Shown piece by piece: positions 7,009 to 13,100 of a stretch of DNA of 13,100 nucleotides (the first letter of the stretch is position 1; each line of letters starts with the position of its first letter). Under the pieces are notes generated by a model, which was not told the origin of the DNA, ran no database searches, and saw only the letters and a program-made list of their open reading frames with translations. The stretch covers positions 1 to 13,100 of the forward strand of contig JAFNYG010000015.1 in the NCBI GenBank assembly GCA_017383325.1, read 5' to 3'. Position numbers and translations under genes: made by a program. The DNA is from Alphaproteobacteria bacterium (GTDB lineage Bacteria > Pseudomonadota > Alphaproteobacteria > Rs-D84).

Positions 7009-9513
7009 ATGAAAAAATTATTAACCTTTCTTTTTATTTGTTCCATCGCCCCCCTGCCCGCAATGGCACTTGAATGTACCAACCTTCTTAAAATATTGGA
7101 ACAATATTGTGATGCCGAAGGATACAAATACGATTCGGGCACATATGCCTATGGAACTTTTACAACATTCAGGGATGGTACCGTATCAATAGGTTGCTAT
7201 AAATTCAAAAACAAAGACCACAAAAAAATGACAAAAGCCGTGGCCAAAGCATGCAACATTTTAGAAAATAAGGTAACAATCCAAACCGACCTAAAACGCG
7301 ATGACAAACAAGTACAATGCAAAGATATTGACAAAAAGAATGGAATCACAGAATTACAATACATTGATGGCGTATGCGCCCCCAGCAAATGCCTGACACC
7401 ACGTTGGGAATTATCCGGCAATGGCAAACGCGCAAAATGCATTGAACAAGAATGTGATTTTAAGCATGGCACTGGAAATTGGGAACGAAACGACGACACA
7501 TGGGAATGTAAATTAACAGCATGCGACACCGCCAAAGGCTGGAAAATGAACGATGACCAAACCGCATGTATTGAAATGTTAGATAAATGCACCCCCGAAC
7601 AAAAGGCCCAGCTTCCAAACGCAACAAAAACCGGAATTAAAAAAGGCACTGAAACCTGTATCGCCCAGGAATGTGAATGCGGATATGATTTACAAGATGG
7701 AAAATGCGATAATAAATGGTCATTGGACAAACAATGCACCAATGACACAAAACCAAAATTACCCAAGAATGCAAAGTCTGCCAAGATGACATGCAACGCT
7801 AAGGGCAAGGCCACATGTGAAATCACGTCTTGCCAAGACGGCTATGACCACAATACAGAAAAAAACAAATGCACCAAGCCCGGCGAACCCGACACCGATG
7901 ATGGCGATGACCAAACACAACAAAATGAACCGCGCCTGTCCGAATCCGATTCCCAGGCAAAGGTTGATGAACTGCGTGACAATGCCCAGGCTATGCGGGA
8001 CAAAGAACAATCCACCGCCAACAAATTATTGGGTGCGGCGGGCATTGGCGCAACCGGTATCGGTGGCATGCAAATGGCATCCGCCATGGCGGAACAATCC
8101 GCCGATGAAGACGCCGAAACCGCAATGCGGGCATATCTGGCAACATTTCATTGTAACTATGGCGGGGGGCAAAATATCCCTGGTGGCAAAACCAACGTTG
8201 AATTACCCGGTGGCAATGAATTAATTGATTTATATTCTGAATATGTAAACCTGGCAAATGATTTAAAGGTTCGCAAAACCGCCCTGGACATGCGACCGGG
8301 CATTGAATCTGAATCTATTCTGGACGCGGCAACATCCGGATTATATGACGATGTGGCAATTGGCAAAACATCCGGCGCATACACATCACTGGCGCGCGCA
8401 TTAATGGATCCGAACGGCGCAGACGCCGCTGCATGGGCACAACAAAAGGCCGAAACCGCCGACAAAAAGAAAACCGGCATGATAACCGCCGGCATTGGCG
8501 CGGCGGGGTCACTGGTTGGCAACCTGGCCATCAATTCGGGCAAGGACAAGCAAAACAAACTGGATGAAATCCTGAATAAATATGATAAAAAGAAACAATT
8601 ACTGGATGATCTGCAATCAGATGTGGCCGCAATTCCGCCCCAAACCGCCCCATGCCCTGACGGCACAACGGGCACAGCACAACTCGATTGCACATGTACT
8701 GACCCAACAAAAATATATAACCCAAACGCAAATACATGCGATGAATGTACCGGCGGACAGACGGTACAAAATGGCGAATGCAAATGTCCAGACGATAAAC
8801 CACTGTGGGACAACCGTATCAGCCGATGCGTCGCCGAATCAACCACATGCACACCAAAGTGTACCCCAACCGAAGGCAGCCACCTGGTTGTTCTGCAAGA
8901 TTGTTCGTGCACATGCATCGATGGCTATACATATGAAAATGGGACATGTACATGTACCGGTGAAAACAAAAAAATTGCTAATGATGGCACATGCCAAACA
9001 ATATCACCCCAACAAGTTATAACAACAACAACAATAACAATTGATAAGGCAACGTTACCAGCTGCCTCGCTGTTCCAGATTGGATCAGACAAACTAGTAG
9101 ACGATGCAAAAACCGCCCTGTCCAAATTTATAAACGGCTTGTCCGATGCAGGATACACTGACTGCATCATCACAGTAAATGGCTATACCGATCCCGTGGG
9201 CAACAACACAAGTAATCTAAAATTATCAACAAATCGTGCCAACGCCGTAAAACAGCATATCGATGATTTAGGAAACTCTGTGATTAAATCTGTCACCGCT
9301 GTGGGACACGGCGAAGAAAATTGTACATGCGGTGCAGGTAAATCATCCGCCGGCGGTCAACTTAACGGACAAATTGATTATAATGCCCTCGATTACAGAG
9401 CATGCAAGGGCCAAAAAGACAGCACCAAATTATTAGGCAGCACACGCTACGCCCCATGTCGCCGTGTTGAAATTAGCGCCGAATGTACAAAAACCACAAC
9501 GACATCCCAATAA
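7009..9513 (+). CDS. Secreted cysteine-rich protein with EGF-like repeats and C-terminal OmpA-like domain, 834 aa
   Basis: Signal peptide 1-20 (ends PAMA). I count 45 cysteines in the mature chain. Residues 23-288 and 549-662 carry short motifs like EGF or growth-factor-receptor repeats (for example CECGYDLQDGKC 222-233, SCQDGYDHN 274-282, CTCIDGYTYENGTC 634-647). Between them lie an acidic linker (~293-335) and two Gly-rich hydrophobic segments (~337-358 and ~489-509) flanking a helical region with one cysteine (382). Residues ~686-826 match an OmpA-like peptidoglycan-binding domain: FQIGSDKL, GYTDPVGNN (725-733), STNRANAV (740-747), GHGE (767-770) and CRRVEIS (817-823). D728 and R743 sit where the family binds diaminopimelate. 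An insert of about 45 residues with C772, C774 and C799 precedes RRVEI. The ATG has no visible ribosome site. Likely role: anchoring a disulfide-rich envelope structure to the wall (inference). Confidence 0.9.
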   Translation: MKKLLTFLFICSIAPLPAMALECTNLLKILEQYCDAEGYKYDSGTYAYGTFTTFRDGTVSIGCYKFKNKDHKKMTKAVAKACNILENKVTIQTDLKRDDKQVQCKDIDKKNGITELQYIDGVCAPSKCLTPRWELSGNGKRAKCIEQECDFKHGTGNWERNDDTWECKLTACDTAKGWKMNDDQTACIEMLDKCTPEQKAQLPNATKTGIKKGTETCIAQECECGYDLQDGKCDNKWSLDKQCTNDTKPKLPKNAKSAKMTCNAKGKATCEITSCQDGYDHNTEKNKCTKPGEPDTDDGDDQTQQNEPRLSESDSQAKVDELRDNAQAMRDKEQSTANKLLGAAGIGATGIGGMQMASAMAEQSADEDAETAMRAYLATFHCNYGGGQNIPGGKTNVELPGGNELIDLYSEYVNLANDLKVRKTALDMRPGIESESILDAATSGLYDDVAIGKTSGAYTSLARALMDPNGADAAAWAQQKAETADKKKTGMITAGIGAAGSLVGNLAINSGKDKQNKLDEILNKYDKKKQLLDDLQSDVAAIPPQTAPCPDGTTGTAQLDCTCTDPTKIYNPNANTCDECTGGQTVQNGECKCPDDKPLWDNRISRCVAESTTCTPKCTPTEGSHLVVLQDCSCTCIDGYTYENGTCTCTGENKKIANDGTCQTISPQQVITTTTITIDKATLPAASLFQIGSDKLVDDAKTALSKFINGLSDAGYTDCIITVNGYTDPVGNNTSNLKLSTNRANAVKQHIDDLGNSVIKSVTAVGHGEENCTCGAGKSSAGGQLNGQIDYNALDYRACKGQKDSTKLLGSTRYAPCRRVEISAECTKTTTTSQ

Positions 9514-9518
9514 TAACC

Positions 9519-9545
9519 CACCGCCCATCCGGGCGGTGTTTATTT
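9519..9545 (+). terminator. Rho-independent terminator of the secreted operon
   Basis: An eight-base perfect stem, caccgccc (9519-9526) with gggcggtg (9531-9538), has a four-base loop (atcc) and is followed by tttattt. It begins five bases after the stop codon of the OmpA-domain gene. Confidence 0.85.
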
Positions 9546-9564
9546 AACAAAAAAACATACCCGT

Positions 9565-9601
9565 CCCCGCCATTGGGGCCCATCCCCCATCCTTGGGGGA
9601 T
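9565..9601. other. Two further hairpins between the operon terminator and dnaK
   Basis: cccc (9565-9568) pairs with gggg (9575-9578), and atccccca (9582-9589) pairs perfectly with tgggggat (9594-9601) around tcct. The second is followed by atttatt, a weak T tract, so it may act as a back-up terminator. Its stem is the same sequence as in the two terminators after dnaK and rplQ. Confidence 0.6.
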
Positions 9602-9633
9602 ATTTATTCCAAAAGAAAATATGTCTATTGCCA

Positions 9634-9661
9634 CTTGAAAACAAATTTTGCATAACTATAT
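9634..9661 (+). promoter_or_regulatory. RpoH (sigma-32) type heat-shock promoter of dnaK
   Basis: CTTGAAA begins at 9634. CTTG is followed by 17 bases and then ACTATAT (9655-9661). This fits the alphaproteobacterial RpoH consensus CTTG-N17/18-CYTATNT with one mismatch (A for the first C). It lies 35 bases ahead of the dnaK start. I see no CIRCE inverted repeat in the region. Confidence 0.6.
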
Positions 9662-9695
9662 GGTGGGTAAGCAATTTTTTTAACAGGAGTATAAT

Positions 9696-11591
9696 ATGGG
9701 AAAAGTAATTGGTATTGACTTGGGCACAACAAATTCTGCCATGGCATTCATGGACGGTTCTGACCCAAAAATCATCGAAAATTCCGAAGGACAACGCACA
9801 ACCCCATCTGTTGTTGCATTGACATCAAACGGTGAACAACTGGTCGGTATCACCGCCAAGAATCAGGCGGTCACCAACCCAGAAAACACAATCTATGAAA
9901 TCAAACGCCTGATGGGTCTGCGTTTTGACAGTCCGGCGGTCCGCGAAATCGCAGCGCGCGTACCATACAAAATTGTCGCGGGCGACAATGGTGACGCATG
10001 GGTTGAAATGGACGGTAAAAAATACGCACCATCCCAAATTTCTGCAATGATTTTGGCAAAATTGAAAAAAGACGCAGAATCCTATCTGGGCGAACCTGTC
10101 ACAGATGCCGTTATTACGGTACCTGCATACTTTAACGATTCCCAGCGCCAGGCAACCAAAGACGCCGGTCGTATCGCAGGCTTGAATGTATTACGCATTG
10201 TTAACGAACCAACCGCCGCCGCGTTGGCATACGGTCTGGACAAAGGCAAAGACGGCATCATCGCGGTCTATGACTTGGGCGGTGGTACGTTCGACGTATC
10301 TATTTTGGAAATTGTCGATGGCGTATTCGAAGTAAAATCAACCAATGGTGATACAGCATTGGGTGGATCGGACTTTGACGCCCGCATTTTGGAACACTTG
10401 ATTGCCGAATTTAAATCCCAGACTGGCATTGACCTGTCAGGTGATAAATTGGCCCTGCAACGTTTAAAGGAAGCCGCCGAAAAGGCAAAAATCGAACTGT
10501 CGTCCAAAACATCGACCGACATCAATTTGCCATATCTGACAGCAGATGCAACAGGACCAAAGCACTTTAACACAACCCTGACACGCGCAAAACTGGAATC
10601 GTTGGTTGCGGACCTGATTGAACGCACAATCGAACCATGCAAAAAGGCGTTAAAGGATGCAGGTCTGGAAAAATCACAGATTAACGAAGTTATCTTGGTC
10701 GGTGGTCAAACCCGTATGCCCAAGGTTGCCGAAACAGTCAAAGAATTCTTTGGTCGCGAACCACACAAGGGTGTAAACCCAGACGAAGTTGTCGGTATGG
10801 GTGCCGCAATCCAGGGTGGCGTTCTAAAAGGCGACGTCAAAGACGTATTATTGCTGGACGTCACACCATTGTCACTGGGGATTGAAACGTTGGGCGGTGT
10901 ATTCACACGCTTAATCGACCGCAACACGACAATTCCAACCAAAAAATCCCAGGTATTCAGCACCGCCGAAGACAACCAGTCTGCTGTAACAATCCGCGTA
11001 TTCCAGGGCGAACGCGACATGGCGGCTGATAACAAATTACTGGGTCAATTTAACCTGGAAGGTATCGCCCCTGCCCCACGTGGCATGCCACAAATCGAAG
11101 TGTCTTTTGATATCGACGCAAACGGTATTGTACACGTATCTGCCAAAGACAAAGGCACCGGCAAAGAACAGGCGATTTCGATTAAATCTGACGGCGGTCT
11201 GTCCGAAGACGAAATCAAACGCATGGTTGACGAAGCTGCCGCCAATGCCGAAGCAGACAAACTGAAACGCGAACTGGCCGAAGCTAAAAACACAGCCGAA
11301 ACCGCGATTTTCAGCATTGAAAAATCATTAAAAGAACACGGCGACAAAATCAGCGCAGATGAAAAACAAGCCATCGAAGATGCTAAAAAAGAATTGGCAG
11401 ACGAACTGGCCAAGGCTGACGCAACCGCCACATCTTTAAAGGAAAAAACAGACGCATTGACTGAACGCGCCATGAAACTGGGCGAAGCGGTCTATAAAGC
11501 CGCCCAGGCCGAACAGGCCGCATCTGCAAACGCAGAACCCAAGAAAAACGATGACGGCACCGTCGACGCTGATTTTTCAGAAAAGAAATAA
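9696..11591 (+). CDS. dnaK: Chaperone protein DnaK (Hsp70)
   Basis: Cytoplasmic ATP-dependent chaperone that binds unfolded peptides with DnaJ and GrpE. At 631 residues it has normal family length. The ATPase domain shows the phosphate-1 motif GIDLGTTNS (6-14), [17 protein letters not shown] and [11 protein letters not shown] (~145-181), [10 protein letters not shown] (~194) and [10 protein letters not shown] (~335). The linker [15 protein letters not shown] starts near 383 and leads into the substrate-binding domain, then the charged helical lid (~505-605). The tail [11 protein letters not shown] keeps the DADF element seen at DnaK ends. An AGGAG (9685-9689) precedes the ATG by six bases. 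A heat-shock-type promoter lies upstream and a terminator directly downstream, so it is transcribed alone; dnaJ and grpE are not next to it in this window, though dnaJ commonly follows dnaK. Confidence 0.98.
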   Translation: MGKVIGIDLGTTNSAMAFMDGSDPKIIENSEGQRTTPSVVALTSNGEQLVGITAKNQAVTNPENTIYEIKRLMGLRFDSPAVREIAARVPYKIVAGDNGDAWVEMDGKKYAPSQISAMILAKLKKDAESYLGEPVTDAVITVPAYFNDSQRQATKDAGRIAGLNVLRIVNEPTAAALAYGLDKGKDGIIAVYDLGGGTFDVSILEIVDGVFEVKSTNGDTALGGSDFDARILEHLIAEFKSQTGIDLSGDKLALQRLKEAAEKAKIELSSKTSTDINLPYLTADATGPKHFNTTLTRAKLESLVADLIERTIEPCKKALKDAGLEKSQINEVILVGGQTRMPKVAETVKEFFGREPHKGVNPDEVVGMGAAIQGGVLKGDVKDVLLLDVTPLSLGIETLGGVFTRLIDRNTTIPTKKSQVFSTAEDNQSAVTIRVFQGERDMAADNKLLGQFNLEGIAPAPRGMPQIEVSFDIDANGIVHVSAKDKGTGKEQAISIKSDGGLSEDEIKRMVDEAAANAEADKLKRELAEAKNTAETAIFSIEKSLKEHGDKISADEKQAIEDAKKELADELAKADATATSLKEKTDALTERAMKLGEAVYKAAQAEQAASANAEPKKNDDGTVDADFSEKK

Positions 11592-11618
11592 AAAATCCCC
11601 CAATCGGGGGATTTTTTT
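11591..11618 (+). terminator. Rho-independent terminator of dnaK
   Basis: aaaaatccccc (11591-11601), loop aatc, then gggggattttt (11606-11616) and further T. It starts at the dnaK stop codon. The A and T runs make it usable in both directions. Confidence 0.9.
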
Positions 11619-11635
11619 ATCACAACACGTATCAC

Positions 11636-11666
11636 AAAAAAATAAATCCCCCAAACTGGGGGATTT
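11636..11666 (-). terminator. Rho-independent terminator of rplQ
   Basis: A ten-base perfect stem, aaatccccca (11644-11653) with tgggggattt (11657-11666), has a three-base loop. On the minus strand it is followed by a T-rich run (complement of 11636-11643). It lies 11 bases beyond the rplQ stop and faces the dnaK terminator, as expected for convergent genes. Confidence 0.85.
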
Positions 11667-11677
11667 TATAACCAAAA

Positions 11678-12157
11678 TTATTCTGCATCTTTCTTGACAG
11701 TTTTCTTGGCTGATTTTTTCACAGTCGCTTCTTCTGTTACTGTTTCCGCAACTTCTTCTGCGACAGGTGCAACAACTGCTTTTTTCGCATTTACATCACG
11801 ATCAACCAATTCAATAATAGCCATTGGTGCTGCATCCCCATAACGGAAACCCGCCTTCAGAACGCGTGTATATCCACCATTACGATTTGCATAACGTGGC
11901 CCCAATACTTCGAACAGCTTCTTGACCGTTGCCGCCGATGCGTTGCCCAATTCAGATGCTGTCAAACGACGATTTGCAACAGAATCAACTTTGGCACGTG
12001 TAATCAGTTTTTCAACAACACTGCGCAAATCTTTTGCCTTTGGCAAAGTAGTTTTAATCTGTTCTTTTTCAATCAAGTTTTTCGCCAGACCAATAAACAG
12101 GGCCTTGCGTGCATTTGTGTCGCGATTGAATGTACGACCTGCTTTCATATGTCTCAT
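11678..12157 (-). CDS. rplQ: 50S ribosomal protein L17
   Basis: Structural protein of the large ribosomal subunit. The N-terminus [20 protein letters not shown] and the following [15 protein letters not shown], together with [25 protein letters not shown] (split here as a motif near residues 95-120), are diagnostic of L17. The protein has 159 residues; the conserved part ends near residue 120, and the remaining ~40 are an Ala/Glu/Val then Lys-rich extension ([10 protein letters not shown]). Such tails occur in other alphaproteobacteria, so this is long rather than unique. A strong AAGGAGT (12170-12164) supports the start. It follows rpoA on the same strand, the usual order, but after an unusually long gap. 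Confidence 0.97.
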   Translation of the reverse strand: MRHMKAGRTFNRDTNARKALFIGLAKNLIEKEQIKTTLPKAKDLRSVVEKLITRAKVDSVANRRLTASELGNASAATVKKLFEVLGPRYANRNGGYTRVLKAGFRYGDAAPMAIIELVDRDVNAKKAVVAPVAEEVAETVTEEATVKKSAKKTVKKDAE

Positions 12158-12180
12158 CTGATTACTCCTTATTGTTTCTG

Positions 12181-12199
12181 CCCATCACCGTTTGACGGG
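12181..12199 (-). promoter_or_regulatory. Hairpin just upstream of the rplQ ribosome site
   Basis: Reading the minus strand, cccgtca and tgatggg pair (seven pairs including one G-U) around a five-base loop. The hairpin ends 11 bases before the AAGGAGT of rplQ, a position from which a leader structure could affect translation or RNA stability. Nothing else supports a regulatory role. Confidence 0.35.
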
Positions 12200-12261
12200 A
12201 TTCATATTGAGACGCCACAACCTGACACAAAATGCCAGCACTGTGGATTTAAGTTCGTTAT

Positions 12262-12289
12262 ATTTTATATAAAATCCTGCAAAATGCAA
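12262..12289 (-). promoter_or_regulatory. Possible separate promoter for rplQ
   Basis: On the minus strand TTGCAT (12289-12284), 16 bases, then TAAAAT (12267-12262). The -10 overlaps a perfect 14-base A/T palindrome (attttatataaaat, 12262-12275). It would let rplQ be expressed apart from rpoA. The match is modest and the region is A/T-rich, where chance matches are common. Confidence 0.35.
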
Positions 12290-12303
12290 GAAATTATTAC
12301 CTA

Positions 12304-12417
12304 GCCCCCTTGCCGGGGCAGAAATTAAATTATGCGAGGCGATTGTTGGTGTTTCACAGTTCCGACGTGTATTGGACATACACGAAGAATCTGTGAACGC
12401 CAACAGGCGTCCACAGA
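12304..12417 (-). other. Structured rpoA-rplQ intergenic region with three inverted repeats
   Basis: In the 270-base gap, minus strand, come in order: a hairpin 12417-12390 (six pairs, one mismatch, five G/C-rich pairs, loop of four), a hairpin 12384-12366 (cgtgtat with atacacg, loop of five) and a C/G hairpin 12318-12304 (gcccc with ggggc). None is followed by a T run on the minus strand, so they do not look like ordinary terminators. The one reading frame across the gap (12185-12403) has no recognisable product. Confidence 0.55.
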
Positions 12418-12427
12418 ATTTAATTTA

Positions 12428-13100
12428 TTATTTGTATGGGTCTTCGTACTTTTTCGCCAATTCCGCAATATTTTCTGGTGGCCAACCTGGTACTTCCATC
12501 CCCAGCCCCAGGCCCATTGCTTCCAATTGGACTTTGATTTCGTTCAAAGACTTGCGACCAAAGTTTGGTGTTTTCAACATATCCGCTTCGGTCTTTTGTA
12601 CCAATTCACCCAACCAGTTGATTTTGTCGTTCTTCAAACAGTTATTTGCACGAACAGACAATTCCAGTTCATCAACATGCTTTAACAATTTTGGATCGAA
12701 TGGCAATGCATCTTTTGATTTTTCATCCTCAACAGGTGCATTCAACTGTGCAGGATCTTCAAAGTTAATAAAGACAACCAATTGATCTGTCAAGATACGT
12801 GCTGCAAACGCAATTGCATCTTCTGGTGAAACCGCGCCATTTGTTTTAACTGTCAATTCTAATTTATCAAAGTCTGTCGACTGTCCAACACGTGTTGGCA
12901 AAACATCGCTGGCGACATTCAAAATCGGCGAGAAGATAGAATCCACCGGAATCACACCCAATGGCAACCCATCCGCATGCTGGGATGCAGGCACATAACC
13001 ACGCCCCATACCCAACGTAATTTCCATATCCAAATTTGCGCCCTTATCCAGTGTGCAAATTTCTGCGTCTTTGTTCATAACTTCGACGCCACCTGTTGTT
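12428..13100 (-). CDS. rpoA: DNA-directed RNA polymerase subunit alpha, C-terminal part (5' end outside window)
   Basis: The alpha subunit starts RNA polymerase assembly and contacts UP elements and activators. The window holds 223 codons, about two thirds of the gene; codons continue upstream of the internal Met at 13078 (GGVEV before [11 protein letters not shown]), so that Met is not the start. The visible part begins in the N-terminal dimerisation domain ([13 protein letters not shown]), passes through the linker (~residues 135-155 of the visible part) and ends with a complete C-terminal domain. In that domain VRANNCLK and [11 protein letters not shown] keep the residues equivalent to E. 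coli R265, N268, C269, K271, G296, K298, S299 and E302, which contact DNA or activators. The gene ends in TAA with tail KKYEDPYK. It lies upstream of rplQ, as in most bacteria. Confidence 0.97.
   Translation of the reverse strand, partial: TTGGVEVMNKDAEICTLDKGANLDMEITLGMGRGYVPASQHADGLPLGVIPVDSIFSPILNVASDVLPTRVGQSTDFDKLELTVKTNGAVSPEDAIAFAARILTDQLVVFINFEDPAQLNAPVEDEKSKDALPFDPKLLKHVDELELSVRANNCLKNDKINWLGELVQKTEADMLKTPNFGRKSLNEIKVQLEAMGLGLGMEVPGWPPENIAELAKKYEDPYK

Noticed and set aside
12185..12403. 72-residue reading frame between rpoA and rplQ
   Set aside because: No ribosome site, no recognisable domain, and composition explained by the hairpins. More likely non-coding.
12390..12417. Hairpin after rpoA as a rho-independent terminator
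   Set aside because: No T run follows the stem on the minus strand.
35..13100. Reassigned TGA codon
   Set aside because: None of the eight genes ends in TGA (seven TAA, one TAG), but all frames are intact with the standard code and no conserved Trp falls on TGA, so there is no positive evidence.

Overview
The window reads as the chromosome of an alphaproteobacterium of intermediate G+C. Three things point there: the RpoA and L17 proteins, a sigma-32-type promoter in front of dnaK that fits the alphaproteobacterial pattern (CTTG, 17 bases, then CYTATNT), and a set of large exported proteins. Ankyrin repeats, a subtilase-type autotransporter and EGF-like cysteine repeats suggest a host-associated organism, perhaps one of the uncultured gut alphaproteobacteria; that placement is inference.

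Layout. (1) 35-3673, minus: a 1212-residue exported protein with ankyrin repeats, a Gly/Ala-rich hydrophobic segment, a degenerate subtilase (S8) domain whose catalytic residues all appear lost, and a C-terminal autotransporter beta-barrel. It has its own promoter and terminator. (2) 3789-4466, minus: a 225-residue membrane-anchored coiled-coil protein with exact seven-residue repeats and its own promoter and terminator. (3) 4552-9545, plus: a divergent promoter drives three consecutive genes for exported, cysteine-rich proteins of 295, 478 and 834 residues, ending in a strong terminator. The first two share a spaced-cysteine module; the third carries EGF-like cysteine repeats and ends in an OmpA-like peptidoglycan-binding domain. 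(4) 9565-11618, plus: a hairpin, a heat-shock-type promoter, dnaK alone and a terminator. (5) 11636-13100, minus: terminator, rplQ, an unusually long (270 bp) structured gap, and the 3' two thirds of rpoA, which runs off the window.

The left 9.5 kb is best read as an envelope/surface region. The autotransporter would reach the outer surface. The OmpA-like protein could tie a disulfide-rich assembly to the cell wall, and the coiled-coil protein, transcribed divergently from the operon, could belong to the same envelope function. None of the three operon proteins is a family I recognise apart from the OmpA domain, so this operon and the pseudo-subtilase are the most likely undescribed biology here. 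The right part is housekeeping (chaperone, ribosome, RNA polymerase). No tRNA, rRNA, insertion sequence or CRISPR array was seen, and no stretch over 300 bases lacks a gene.
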